From assembly GCA_947166355.1 (NCBI GenBank), contig CAMVDX010000002.1, positions 186,001-250,000 on the forward strand: a stretch of DNA of 64,000 nucleotides, in the 5' to 3' direction. How positions within the stretch are numbered: position 1 is the stretch's first letter; each line of letters begins with the position of its first letter. This stretch comes from an uncultured Treponema sp. Lineage in GTDB: Bacteria; Spirochaetota; Spirochaetia; Treponematales; Treponemataceae. A model generated the notes under the pieces. The model did no database searches. It worked only from the letters and a program-made list of their open reading frames with translations, and was not told the origin of the DNA. The position numbers were made by a program, and so were the translations under genes. Shown here piece by piece: positions 8,070-16,648 of the stretch.

Positions 8070-8081
8070 GTTAGAGGTAAC

Positions 8082-9917
8082 ATGAAAAAGATAATCGGTA
8101 TACTTTCAGTTTTTTTAGGAATTGGCCTCATATTAAGTTTTGTGGTTGCTTTTATAGGTTATATACCAGAAAATGTTCCAGAATCTTCCATATTTATATA
8201 TAAAGTTATGACAGCCTTGCAGAACTTTACAAAGTATCTGCCGTCTGTTGCAATTACAGGTTTTGTAGTCAGCTGTTCAGTTCATTTTGGACGCAATGCA
8301 GAAGGAAGTACAGAACGCTTTTCAAAAGCGATGATGGATCGATTTAAGACTGTAATGATTGTTTCAATTGCAATCGCTTTTATTCTTACAGTTTTTACAG
8401 AGGTAGTAGGCCTGCTTACTGAAAATAAAAAAAGTTCTATTATTAACCGTCCGAAAATTGTAAATGAATATATCAGTGTTGGAAACAAGCTTTTTGATAA
8501 CGGATATTATGAGCGTGCCATGAGTTATGCTGATGCCGCCTTAAAACTCAGTCCTAATGAAAAGAAGGCCTTGAATCTTAAAGATCGTGCAGATGTAGAA
8601 ATTAACCGTGCCCGTACATCAAACATCCGCTTTAAGCTTTATGAATCTGTAGAAGAAGCAGAAAAAGTAGACCGGGTTGTTATTGATGCTGATCAGATAA
8701 ATGAGGTGTATCAGCTGTGCCTGAAAGCCCGTGAGGCCTATGATAAGCAGGAATGGTTTAATGCACATTATTATTCAGAACTGGGAATTAAGCTTGCAAC
8801 TCCAAAAGATCCTAACCTTGAGGAGCTTAAAAAAATCTCTACCGCTTCCTGGAACAATCTTACTGAATATCATAATCTTGCAAAGAGTGAAGGGCAATTA
8901 CTTTTTGAAAGAAAATATGAAGGATATCTGGCTCTCGTTCAAAAAGATGACCTTAAGGCTTATTATATTTTCCGTGAGCTTTACCAGTCTTCTCGTGAAA
9001 TGCAGTCTGATCCGGATGTTGTATTCTATCTGGAAATTGCAGAAAACCGCATTAACGAGCGCAGCTTCTTTGTAGATGAAACCTTTGAGCTTAAAAGCTT
9101 TGAAAGTGCAAATGATGTTTATTTTTCTTATGAATATGCAGACGGCTCTCGTGATATAGTTTATTTTAAGGGAATGACGGCAGTGGCTTCTACAGGAGAT
9201 TCAATCCAGTATCTGAGAGCTCTCACAGTTGTTTCTGTAGACCGCAATGGCGATGTATTTAGAACGATGACGGTTCCTTATGCAAAGGTTCTTCCGGTTT
9301 CTGTAAAAACTCTTACTCCTACAACAAAAGCTCTTATGGGAATTGATGATAGTATTGATTATGTTCCATATATATTGCTCAAATCTGTAGGTCGCGATAC
9401 ACCTGAACTTCATAACGAACCGCTTTATTCTTATCAGAATGGGGAAACTGCAAATTCACCGGAATATCTATTGCTTTCCATTCCTTATGAAGAATTTTTA
9501 ATTCTCGAAAATTCTGCTGTGAGTCCTGAGGCTATGTCGCTGCCGACTCTTTTTAAGCTGTCTCACATGGCAGCAAAATACGGTTTTTGCAGCGAGGTTT
9601 ACGGACAGTCGTTTGTGAACAGAGTTTTCTATCCGCTTTGGATTCTGGTAATTTTCATTCTGCTTGCAAGCTTTGGCTGGAATAACAGAATCGGCCCGAC
9701 ACAATATTTTAAGTTTTCGTGGTCTTTGGCTTTTATACCATTTATCTTTATTTCCATTTTATTTAATAAGATGATGATGTTCCTGTTCCGCCTTATAAAT
9801 TATGTTCTGCTTGGAGGCTTTGGAATTACCGGTGGAATGGTTGCGGGCTTGGTTTTGTATATCGTTTTGCTCTTACTGGTTTCTGTGTTATTTGTTTCTA
9901 GAAACTCAAAGATATAA
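8082..9917 (+). CDS. Membrane protein with TPR-like middle region, unknown function
   Basis: 611 residues. Three hydrophobic segments (about 5-27, 48-68, 89-112) precede a long soluble part. Residues 125-175 look like a TPR pair (YISVGNKLFDNGYYERAMSY, AALKLSPNEKKAL), followed by further helical repeats and a beta-rich region. Three or more hydrophobic segments end the protein (about 510-605). GAGG precedes the ATG. It probably forms a membrane complex with the 7101 product, which has the same ends-in-membrane layout. I do not recognise the family. Confidence 0.7.
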   Translation: MKKIIGILSVFLGIGLILSFVVAFIGYIPENVPESSIFIYKVMTALQNFTKYLPSVAITGFVVSCSVHFGRNAEGSTERFSKAMMDRFKTVMIVSIAIAFILTVFTEVVGLLTENKKSSIINRPKIVNEYISVGNKLFDNGYYERAMSYADAALKLSPNEKKALNLKDRADVEINRARTSNIRFKLYESVEEAEKVDRVVIDADQINEVYQLCLKAREAYDKQEWFNAHYYSELGIKLATPKDPNLEELKKISTASWNNLTEYHNLAKSEGQLLFERKYEGYLALVQKDDLKAYYIFRELYQSSREMQSDPDVVFYLEIAENRINERSFFVDETFELKSFESANDVYFSYEYADGSRDIVYFKGMTAVASTGDSIQYLRALTVVSVDRNGDVFRTMTVPYAKVLPVSVKTLTPTTKALMGIDDSIDYVPYILLKSVGRDTPELHNEPLYSYQNGETANSPEYLLLSIPYEEFLILENSAVSPEAMSLPTLFKLSHMAAKYGFCSEVYGQSFVNRVFYPLWILVIFILLASFGWNNRIGPTQYFKFSWSLAFIPFIFISILFNKMMMFLFRLINYVLLGGFGITGGMVAGLVLYIVLLLLVSVLFVSRNSKI

Positions 9918-9930
9918 ATTCTTTCTGCAG

Positions 9931-9996
9931 TAGATTACCGCGTAGCGAAGCAATCCAGCTTGTACCGTCATTGCGAGCCGCAGGCGAAGCAATCTG
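9931..9996. repeat. Family C repeat
   Basis: AGATTACCGCGTAGCGAAGC and CGTCATTGCGAGCCGC with GGCGAAGCAATC. It lies just before the 215-bp foldback element, which sits next to the same kind of repeat at its other copy. Confidence 0.75.
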
Positions 9997-10001
9997 CATA
10001 T

Positions 10002-10216
10002 CAGGGCTTCCACATTATAAAATAAAATTCTGAAAACATGGCTTCCGGTCACGGCTTCGTGGTACAAAACCGCGCAATAATGCGCTACACGCTTTTTGTG
10101 GTATAGAAACTATTACACCTGCCGCTTACGCGGCAGCCACAAAAAGAGTGTTTTTGTACCACGCCCCGCTTCCTCGCGCCAAGATTACGTAAATCTTTTA
10201 TAATGCGGAAGCCCTG
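10002..10216 (+). mobile_element. 215-bp foldback element (MITE-like), copy 1
   Basis: Bounded by CAGGGCTTCC and GGAAGCCCTG; terminal arms continue as ..CATTATAAAA / TTTTATAATG... Inner pairs GTGGTACAAAA/TTTTTGTACCAC and a CTGCCGC-TTAC-GCGGCAG hairpin let the whole element fold. A second copy lies inverted at 46407-46621, same length, with only about five differences. It encodes nothing. Flanks are TGCATAT (9995-10001) and TACATAT (10217-10223), a possible imperfect target duplication. Non-autonomous element moved by a transposase elsewhere is the likeliest reading. Nothing else is seen in 9997-10297 beyond the apt leader. Confidence 0.85.
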
Positions 10217-10297
10217 TACATATCGGCCTACCCACTTGTCGTAATTCTTGCAGAGAATTATAATATTTTCGTATTTTTTTTATTCAGAAGGTTTCTT

Positions 10298-10828
10298 ATG
10301 ACAATTGAGATGCTTGATAAGGCAGTGCGTCGTGTTCCAGATTTTCCAAAACCTGGAATTCTTTTCTATGATATTACCGGAGTTCTCGTAAATCCCGATG
10401 CTCTTAAATTTTGCATAGAGCAAATGGTTGAAAAATATAAAGACGTAAAATTTGATGCAGTTGCAGGTGTTGAAAGCCGCGGTTTTATTTTTGCAGCTCC
10501 TTTTGCAGAACGTCTTGGAATCCCTCTTGTATTAATTCGCAAAAAAGGAAAGCTCCCTGGCGAAACCTACCAGTGCAGCTATTCTCTTGAATATGGAACC
10601 GCAACTATCGAAGTACACAAGGCCGATGTAAAAAAAGGCGGCCGTTACCTCGTTGTTGATGATTTGATTGCTACCGGCGGCACGCTCGCAGCTGCCAAGA
10701 ACTTGATTGAGCAGGGAGGCGGGGAAGTTACTGATTTCTTTGGCGTTATCGGTCTTCCCGCATTAAATTACGAGAAAGTTCTCTCACCATGCAAAGTAAC
10801 AACACTCATTAACTACGATGGAGAGTAG
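10298..10828 (+). CDS. apt: Adenine phosphoribosyltransferase
   Basis: Salvages adenine to AMP using phosphoribosyl pyrophosphate. The PRPP loop YLVVDDLIATGGTL (about 121-134), the N-terminal DFPKPGILFYDIT and AGVESRGFIFA are all typical, and 176 residues is the usual length. GAAGG upstream of the ATG is the likely ribosome site. The stop codon TAG is the first three bases of a family C repeat (TAGATTGCCACG). Confidence 0.95.
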   Translation: MTIEMLDKAVRRVPDFPKPGILFYDITGVLVNPDALKFCIEQMVEKYKDVKFDAVAGVESRGFIFAAPFAERLGIPLVLIRKKGKLPGETYQCSYSLEYGTATIEVHKADVKKGGRYLVVDDLIATGGTLAAAKNLIEQGGGEVTDFFGVIGLPALNYEKVLSPCKVTTLINYDGE

Positions 10829-11027
10829 ATTGCCACGTCGCTTACGCTCCTCGCAATGACGAGGCGCCGTAGGAAATCCTCGCAATGACTGTCATTATGA
10901 ACGTAATGAAGACCTGTCATTGCGACCCCGAGCAAAGCGAAGCAATACAAGTGGTCAAGGCACGCTTACGCTTAAAGCCTTGACTCACTTGTTTTGAGGC
11001 TTGAGAGTTATTATCAAGCCTCAATCC
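10826..11027 (+). repeat. Left ~200-bp direct repeat flanking asnA
   Basis: Family C units (10826-10947) run into two hairpins: CAAGTG-GTCAAGG with CCTTGAC-TCACTTG (10948-10991) and TTGAGGCTTGA/TCAAGCCTCAA (10994-11024), then TCCAT. The same order is found after asnA at 12083-12293. The double hairpin interrupts the usual GAAGCAAT-CCA end of a family C repeat, so it looks like a nested insertion. Confidence 0.8.
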
Positions 11028-11054
11028 ATATTAATAAGTACAAGGAAAACTATT

Positions 11055-12086
11055 ATGATTAAACTACCTTCAAAATATAAAGCAATTCTCGGAACACGTG
11101 AAACCGAGCACGCAATTGTTGCAATTAAAGATTTCTTTCAGCTGGCCTTGAGTACTGAACTCAACCTTACCCGTGTTACAGCACCTCTTTTTGTAGATGC
11201 AGGTAAAGGAATTAACGATGACCTCAACGGTGTTGAGCGTCCTGTAAGCTTCCCTGTAAAAGACCTTGGCGATGCTAAAATGGAAATCGTTCAGTCACTT
11301 GCAAAATGGAAGCGCCTGAAAATCACTTCTCTTGGACTTGAACCAGGCTTTGGTATCTACACAGATATGAATGCCCTCCGCCCGGACGAAGAACTTGATG
11401 CAATTCATTCTATATATGTAGACCAGTGGGACTGGGAAATGGCAATTGATCCAAAAGACCGCACCGTTTTCTACCTTCACGAAATTGTAAAGAAGGTTTA
11501 CCGCTGTATTCAGAGAACTGAATTCTTCCTTTATGACCGCTATCCACAGCTTAAGCCGATTCTTCCAAAGGAAATCAAAATCCTTTACGCAGATGATTTG
11601 CAGAGACTCTATCCAAAGCTGACTCCAAAGGAGCGTGAAGATAAGGTTGCCAAGGAATACGGTGCTGTATTTATTACAGGTATCGGCGGAAAACTTGATG
11701 ACGGTACTATTCACGACGGTCGTGCTCCAGACTACGACGACTGGATTACAGAATGTGGTGACGGCCACCGCGGATTGAACGGAGATATTCTTGTATGGAA
11801 CCCTGTTCTTGAGCGTGCTTTTGAGCTTTCTTCTATGGGAATTCGTGTAAGTCCTGAAAGCCTTAAGGCTCAGCTGGAAGAACGCGGCTGCCCTGAGCGT
11901 GCTAAGCTTGAATTCCATTCACGCCTGCTTAAAGGCGAACTCACACAGACTCTGGGTGGTGGCATTGGCCAGTCACGTCTTTGTATGTTCCTCCTGCGCA
12001 AGGCTCACATCGGTGAAACTCAGGTTAGCGTGTGGACAGATGAAATCAAGGCTGACTGCAAAAAGCACGGAATTGAGTTACTGTAG
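11055..12086 (+). CDS. asnA: Aspartate-ammonia ligase (asparagine synthetase A)
   Basis: Makes asparagine from aspartate, ammonia and ATP; a class II aminoacyl-tRNA-synthetase-like fold. The family segments ETEHAIVAIKDFFQ, NLTRVTAPLFVD, DWEMAI and LGGGIGQSRLCM are present. I start at 11055, eight bases after AAGGA, which gives 343 residues, rather than at an upstream in-frame ATG that reads through repeat DNA. The stop TAG again is the start of a family C repeat. The gene sits between two ~200-bp direct repeats, which could let it be lost or duplicated by recombination. Confidence 0.95.
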   Translation: MIKLPSKYKAILGTRETEHAIVAIKDFFQLALSTELNLTRVTAPLFVDAGKGINDDLNGVERPVSFPVKDLGDAKMEIVQSLAKWKRLKITSLGLEPGFGIYTDMNALRPDEELDAIHSIYVDQWDWEMAIDPKDRTVFYLHEIVKKVYRCIQRTEFFLYDRYPQLKPILPKEIKILYADDLQRLYPKLTPKEREDKVAKEYGAVFITGIGGKLDDGTIHDGRAPDYDDWITECGDGHRGLNGDILVWNPVLERAFELSSMGIRVSPESLKAQLEERGCPERAKLEFHSRLLKGELTQTLGGGIGQSRLCMFLLRKAHIGETQVSVWTDEIKADCKKHGIELL

Positions 12087-12293
12087 ATTGCCACGTCGCT
12101 GACGCTCCTCGCAATGACGTTGGCCGTTTGTGCACCTTGCAATGACGAAGGGCCGCGAGAGTTCACACAATGACTTATACAGTGTTTGTCATTGCGAGCG
12201 CAGCGAAGCAATACAAGTGGTCAAGGCACGCTAACGCTTAAAGCCTTGACTCACTTGTTTTGAGGCTTGAAAAATATTATCAAGCCTCAATCC
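12083..12293 (+). repeat. Right ~200-bp direct repeat flanking asnA
   Basis: Same architecture as 10826-11027: family C units (12084-12213), hairpin CAAGTG.../...CACTTG (12214-12257) and hairpin TTGAGGCTTGA/TCAAGCCTCAA (12260-12290). The hairpin part is almost identical to the left copy; the family C part has diverged. Confidence 0.8.
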
Positions 12294-12309
12294 ATTGTTG
12301 TAATTGATA

Positions 12310-13296
12310 ATGAACAAAGAATATAAATTTACATCGGCAGAATTTGAATCTCAAATTCCAACCTTTAAGCAAAAGGGGATTACGGAGTTTTCCATTCACG
12401 ATTCTGCCCTTGCAAATGATAAACAGAAAATCCTGAAAATCATAAAGCTTATAGAAAAAAATGTTCCGGATGTTTTTGTTTCTATCCTGATAAATGCTTC
12501 TACCCTCGACCGCGAAGTTATTTCTGCTGCACAAAATATTTTCTGTTCTTTTGATATTCCGCTTGAGTGCACTGAAAAGGGTGGTCATCTTCTTTTTGAT
12601 AAAAAATTTTATGCAAATAAAGCCCGTCTTTTGAATGAATCTGGTCTTGTTTTTGGTTTTCATCTGACCTATGCGGCAACTCCCGGCGACACCTTAAAGC
12701 TTTTTTCTGAACGTCTTGATTTTGCAGTTCAGCAGTATCCGAATCATATTGAATTTCCTCAGATTATGAATGCAGAACTGGAGCCTCCAAAGGTAACAGG
12801 GACTTTTTCTGCTCAGGATATCCGCTGGTGCCGCGACACTGCCTTTGCCTGCCGAACCTTTTACACAGCCGGCCGTGCAGTTCCCTGGTTCCTTTCTGTG
12901 CTCAAACCTTTGCGCATTTATCCTTCACGCTTTTTTTCTGATTTTGCAGAATGGCAGCGGGTGAATAACTGCAGTTACAAAAGCGGTTTTAATCCTGAAG
13001 AAGAAAATCATAAATCTATTGAAAAAATGCAGCTGCTTTTTCTTGATGAAAAATATGAAGAAAAACACTGTCATAATTTAATCACTCTTATGAATGATAT
13101 TGTAAAAATTAACGGAGCAATGTCACGATTAGCCGGAGAGGGCGAAGAGAGTACGCTTGTAACTTCTTATAATCCGGATGATTTACTAAGTGAAGAAGCC
13201 TGTGATCTTACAGCCTTTTGCGAAAATGTATGTATGGAAGAATGTAAGGTAAAGATTTTTTCTAATGGCGAATATCCTGATTATGAGATACAATAA
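12310..13296 (+). CDS. Radical-SAM-like protein lacking the cluster cysteines (tentative)
   Basis: 328 residues from the ATG at 12310 (an in-frame TTG lies 6 bases before). The alternation of strands and helices (FSIHDSALAND, DVFVSILINAS, LVFGFHLTYAATPGDTLKLF, HIEFPQIMNAELEPP) and the C-terminal helical part resemble the TIM-barrel half of B12-type radical SAM proteins. However, no CxxxCxxC motif is present anywhere, so it would not bind the usual cluster. No ribosome site is obvious. Function unknown; it could be a substrate-binding paralogue. Confidence that it is a gene is high, in its family low. Confidence 0.6.
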   Translation: MNKEYKFTSAEFESQIPTFKQKGITEFSIHDSALANDKQKILKIIKLIEKNVPDVFVSILINASTLDREVISAAQNIFCSFDIPLECTEKGGHLLFDKKFYANKARLLNESGLVFGFHLTYAATPGDTLKLFSERLDFAVQQYPNHIEFPQIMNAELEPPKVTGTFSAQDIRWCRDTAFACRTFYTAGRAVPWFLSVLKPLRIYPSRFFSDFAEWQRVNNCSYKSGFNPEEENHKSIEKMQLLFLDEKYEEKHCHNLITLMNDIVKINGAMSRLAGEGEESTLVTSYNPDDLLSEEACDLTAFCENVCMEECKVKIFSNGEYPDYEIQ

Positions 13297-13401
13297 TTTA
13301 GAATGGCATTCTGAACGCTACGAATTTGTGTTTCGAAGTCTATAGAAAGAATTGGATAAAGTTTAGATGCTGAAATTAGTTCAGTATGACAAGGATGTTT
13401 A

Positions 13402-15345
13402 ATGTATAATATTGCGGTATTGGTACACAATTTTTCGGTGGAGTATGCAGACCTTGTAATTCAGGGGATTTATCGCTTTTTTTCTGAACGAAAAGATGTG
13501 CGCGTTTTCTTTGCTCAAACCGAAACTCCTCATATTACAGATGAGATGTATGATTATCAGTACTGGGCTGCGGCAGAATATTTAAAATCAAAAGTTATAG
13601 ATGAAATCATCATAATCTCAAATACCTACTGTCTTTACAAAAACCGCGAGGAGCTTAAGGAGCTTTTACGTCCGTTCTTTGCAAAAAAGATTGTTTCTAT
13701 AGGAATGAAATTTGATGAGCCTGGTATTCATTATACTACAGCTTATTGTGATGATGTTTACGATGAAATTGTAGGACATCTAAAAAACGAGCATGGCTGT
13801 ACAAAAATAGGCTTCTTTTCTGCAAATAAAATTCCATCACAGGAAGGTTCAGAACGTTTTGCAGCCTTTAAAAATGCGTTGAAAAAGCATGGACTTGATT
13901 TTCATCCGGAATGGGTATTGGACGGGGCTTTTACAAAATCATCTGCATTGGCAGAACTTAAATCAAAATATAATAAGAAGACTGATGTTGAGTATGAAGC
14001 AATAATTTGTGCAAACGACCTTATGGGTATGGCTGTTCTGGACTATTTTGCAGAGCTTGGCATAAAAGTACCTTCAGAGATGAAAGTCTTTGGTTTTGAT
14101 AATACGTCTCATTCAATTTTGAGTGTGCCAAGTCTTGCTACAGTTGACCAGTCTATAGAAGAGCAGGGCTATGCTGCGGCTGAGCTTGGTTTAAGGCTTT
14201 TGGAAAATGGGGATGCAGAGGCTTCTGAAACAGAGCTGACAGTTAATACAAATCTGAAAGCAATTTATCGCCGTTCCTGCGGCTGTGAAGATTTGATTGA
14301 GCAGAAAAAACGCGATGTTTTTAAGGCCGCTTCTTCGCATTATGATGAGCTTAGAAGAATAAGTAATCTTCTTGATGTAATGAAGGGAACGGCAAGTCTT
14401 AGCGATTTTGCAGATTCATTTAAATCGATTGTAGATAAATCCGGGTTTACAAAGCTGGTTGTTTTTGTATTGCGGGAACCTGTTACAGTTTTGAGGGAAA
14501 ATGATTTTATTCCACCTTCTGAGGCAAGACTTCTTCTTCATATTGATATACCCGGTGAAATTGCTGATTATTATGAGGAAAGCGAATACATAAATATTAA
14601 AGAAACTCTTTTTGATAAACAAAAAGCTGAAAATAATTCAGGCTGTTTTATTTTTCAGCCGGTTTTCCTTGGAACGCAGCAGTATGGTTACCTTTTCTGT
14701 AAGGCTGAGCGCACAGATTTTGGAATGAACAGCATTTTGCTTAAGGTAATTACCAGTGTAATTGTTCAGGCTTATGATTATACCAAGACAATCAAGCAGA
14801 AGCTCCTTCTGGAAAATATGAATAAGGAACTGAAGGAGCGCAATATTGACCTTAATATCAGTTCTAAAACAGATGAGCTTACGCAGCTTTTGAACCGGCG
14901 CGGTTTTATGGAATATGGCCAGAAGCTTATTTTCTTTTCAGAAGAAATTGATACAGATGGTGTTGTGTTCTTTGCGGATCTGGATTGTCTTAAAATGATT
15001 AATGATAAATATGGTCATGAATATGGTGATAAGGCTCTTCAGGGTGTTGCAGAGGTTTTAAAAGATACCTTCAGAAAAATGGATATCGTTGGAAGGCTCA
15101 GCGGAGATGAATTTGGAGTAATTGCTTCGGGTATGGAAATCGTTTTCCTGGATAAGCTTCGCGAAAAGGTTGATTCTCTGTGTGCTGAATATTCAAAAAA
15201 TAAAAAATTTCCTTTTGTGCTGTCTATCAGTCTTGGTGCGGCGAGATTTAATTCGCAGAATAAGGATTTGAATGAGCTTTTAATGCTTGCTGATCAGAAT
15301 TTATACGAACAGAAAAAAATACACCACGCCAGAATGGGACTGTAA
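13402..15345 (+). CDS. Diguanylate cyclase with LacI-type ligand-binding domain
   Basis: 647 residues. Residues 1-300 match the sugar-binding domain of LacI/GalR regulators (YNIAVLVHNFS, VFGFDNTSHSILSVPSLATVDQS) but there is no N-terminal helix-turn-helix: the protein starts directly at the first strand. A cysteine-containing RRSCGC follows, then a middle region and a coiled-coil (about 455-485). The GGDEF domain (about 488-645) has SGDEF at 567-571 and the inhibitory site RKMD just before it, so it probably makes c-di-GMP and is product-inhibited. No signal peptide or membrane segment, so it should sense a cytoplasmic ligand. AAGGATG precedes the start. Confidence 0.85.
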   Translation: MYNIAVLVHNFSVEYADLVIQGIYRFFSERKDVRVFFAQTETPHITDEMYDYQYWAAAEYLKSKVIDEIIIISNTYCLYKNREELKELLRPFFAKKIVSIGMKFDEPGIHYTTAYCDDVYDEIVGHLKNEHGCTKIGFFSANKIPSQEGSERFAAFKNALKKHGLDFHPEWVLDGAFTKSSALAELKSKYNKKTDVEYEAIICANDLMGMAVLDYFAELGIKVPSEMKVFGFDNTSHSILSVPSLATVDQSIEEQGYAAAELGLRLLENGDAEASETELTVNTNLKAIYRRSCGCEDLIEQKKRDVFKAASSHYDELRRISNLLDVMKGTASLSDFADSFKSIVDKSGFTKLVVFVLREPVTVLRENDFIPPSEARLLLHIDIPGEIADYYEESEYINIKETLFDKQKAENNSGCFIFQPVFLGTQQYGYLFCKAERTDFGMNSILLKVITSVIVQAYDYTKTIKQKLLLENMNKELKERNIDLNISSKTDELTQLLNRRGFMEYGQKLIFFSEEIDTDGVVFFADLDCLKMINDKYGHEYGDKALQGVAEVLKDTFRKMDIVGRLSGDEFGVIASGMEIVFLDKLREKVDSLCAEYSKNKKFPFVLSISLGAARFNSQNKDLNELLMLADQNLYEQKKIHHARMGL

Positions 15346-15461
15346 GGCGCTGAAGTGCTTAAGCTCTGAAGTAGCCGCGAAAAGCCAGGGGAAAGCTGAA
15401 AGAGTGTCATTTTGAGAACTCAGCTTTACTCGAAACAGATGTGGTAATCTAAAAGATATTT

Positions 15462-16445
15462 ATGGAAAAAGAATTTACCTTCAAAACAGAAAAAAAATGC
15501 CGTATAGACGAATTTCTGCGCGCAGAATTGCCAGATGCGGTTAAATCGGCGGCTGAAAATACAGATCTGGCTTTCTCTAACTCTAAAATAAGGCGGCTGA
15601 TTCTGGCCGGCGCGGTTTTTGTGAACGGGCGTGAAATAACGCGCCCTGCCTTTGAACTCCGCGGCCGCAGCACTGTCGCCGTTCGTTTTGATGCCGAAAA
15701 GTTCTTTTACGAAAAACAGCCGGATGACATCTCTTTCGAGGTCTCTGCGGCCGACATCCTGTATGAAGACGAGAATCTCATATTTCTCAACAAACCGCTG
15801 CGCTTCCCCGTGGAGCAGACAATCACCGGGAACCGCAATAATTTGCACGATTCGCTCGTTGATTTTCTGTGGCGGCGTACCCCGTCGCTCCGAAATCCGC
15901 CGTATGCCGGCATTATGCACCGCCTGGACCGCGAAACAAGCGGGGTAATTCTGTTTACTAAAAACCGTGCTGTGAATGCGGCGGTCTCGGAAATTTTTCA
16001 GAAACACGACCTTACCAAGCAGTATCTGGCAGTGGTGGAAGAGCCACGGGGCGGGTGTGCCGCGAAGGGGCAAGCATCCCAATTTACCGTGGAAATGTTC
16101 ATGGGCCGCGTCACCGGAAAAAGTCAGCAGGGGCGCTGGGGAGAACTCGGCGAAGCCCGCGGCGGTCAGTATTCTAAAACAGAATTCCGAGTTCTCAAAA
16201 AAATCACAGTAGAAGGCCGCCCGTGCCGTTTGATTGAATGTACTCTCTACACCGGCCGCACCCATCAGATTCGCGTTCACTTAGCCAGCCGCGGCCTTCC
16301 CATTCTCGGTGACGAACTCTACGGCGGTGCTCCCGCAAAACGCATGTATCTGCACGCTGCCCGTCTTTCTTTTACACTTAATGGGAAAAAATACGATGTA
16401 AGTTCTCCTTTTGATAGATTGCCACGTACTTCGTGCTCGCAATGA
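15462..16445 (+). CDS. RluD/RluA-type pseudouridine synthase
   Basis: Converts uridine to pseudouridine in RNA, probably 23S rRNA. It has an N-terminal S4-like RNA-binding part (CRIDEFLRAEL..., ILAGAVFVNGREI) and the catalytic motif HRLDRETSG with its Asp, then YTGRTHQIRVHLA. The last nine residues (RLPRTSCSQ) come from a family C repeat at 16415: the natural stop seems lost and the frame runs on into the repeat. GC content is visibly higher than in the neighbours. Exact RNA target not determinable. No clear ribosome site upstream. Confidence 0.85.
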   Translation: MEKEFTFKTEKKCRIDEFLRAELPDAVKSAAENTDLAFSNSKIRRLILAGAVFVNGREITRPAFELRGRSTVAVRFDAEKFFYEKQPDDISFEVSAADILYEDENLIFLNKPLRFPVEQTITGNRNNLHDSLVDFLWRRTPSLRNPPYAGIMHRLDRETSGVILFTKNRAVNAAVSEIFQKHDLTKQYLAVVEEPRGGCAAKGQASQFTVEMFMGRVTGKSQQGRWGELGEARGGQYSKTEFRVLKKITVEGRPCRLIECTLYTGRTHQIRVHLASRGLPILGDELYGGAPAKRMYLHAARLSFTLNGKKYDVSSPFDRLPRTSCSQ

Positions 16446-16536
16446 CAGCGGTGGTCGAATCTGTCGAAACCACGTCATTGCGAGGAGCGTATTGCCAAAC
16501 CGTCATTGCGAGGAGCGCAGCGACGAAGCAATCCAT
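16415..16536. repeat. Family C repeats with nested family B unit, overlapping a gene end
   Basis: TAGATTGCCACG...CTCGCAATGAC, then GGTGGTCGAATCTGTCGAAACC (16449-16472, family B), then two CGTCATTGCGAGGAGCG units ending GAAGCAATCC. The first 30 bases are coding for the pseudouridine synthase. Confidence 0.8.
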
Positions 16537-16648
16537 CATTTATTCCATATAAGAATTTTTTTATAAATTTTTCACAAATTTATTGACGATTTAGCCTCAA
16601 AATTAGTAATTTTAACTATAGAATATAATTTTTGATGGTGGAAAACTA

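Noticed and set aside
11001..11054. Upstream start of asnA
   Set aside because: Lies in the second hairpin of the direct repeat; the AAGGA before 11055 decides the start.
16561..16648. CIRCE heat-shock operator before grpE
   Set aside because: TTAGCCTC is present but no GAGTGCTAA arm follows; no hrcA gene is near.
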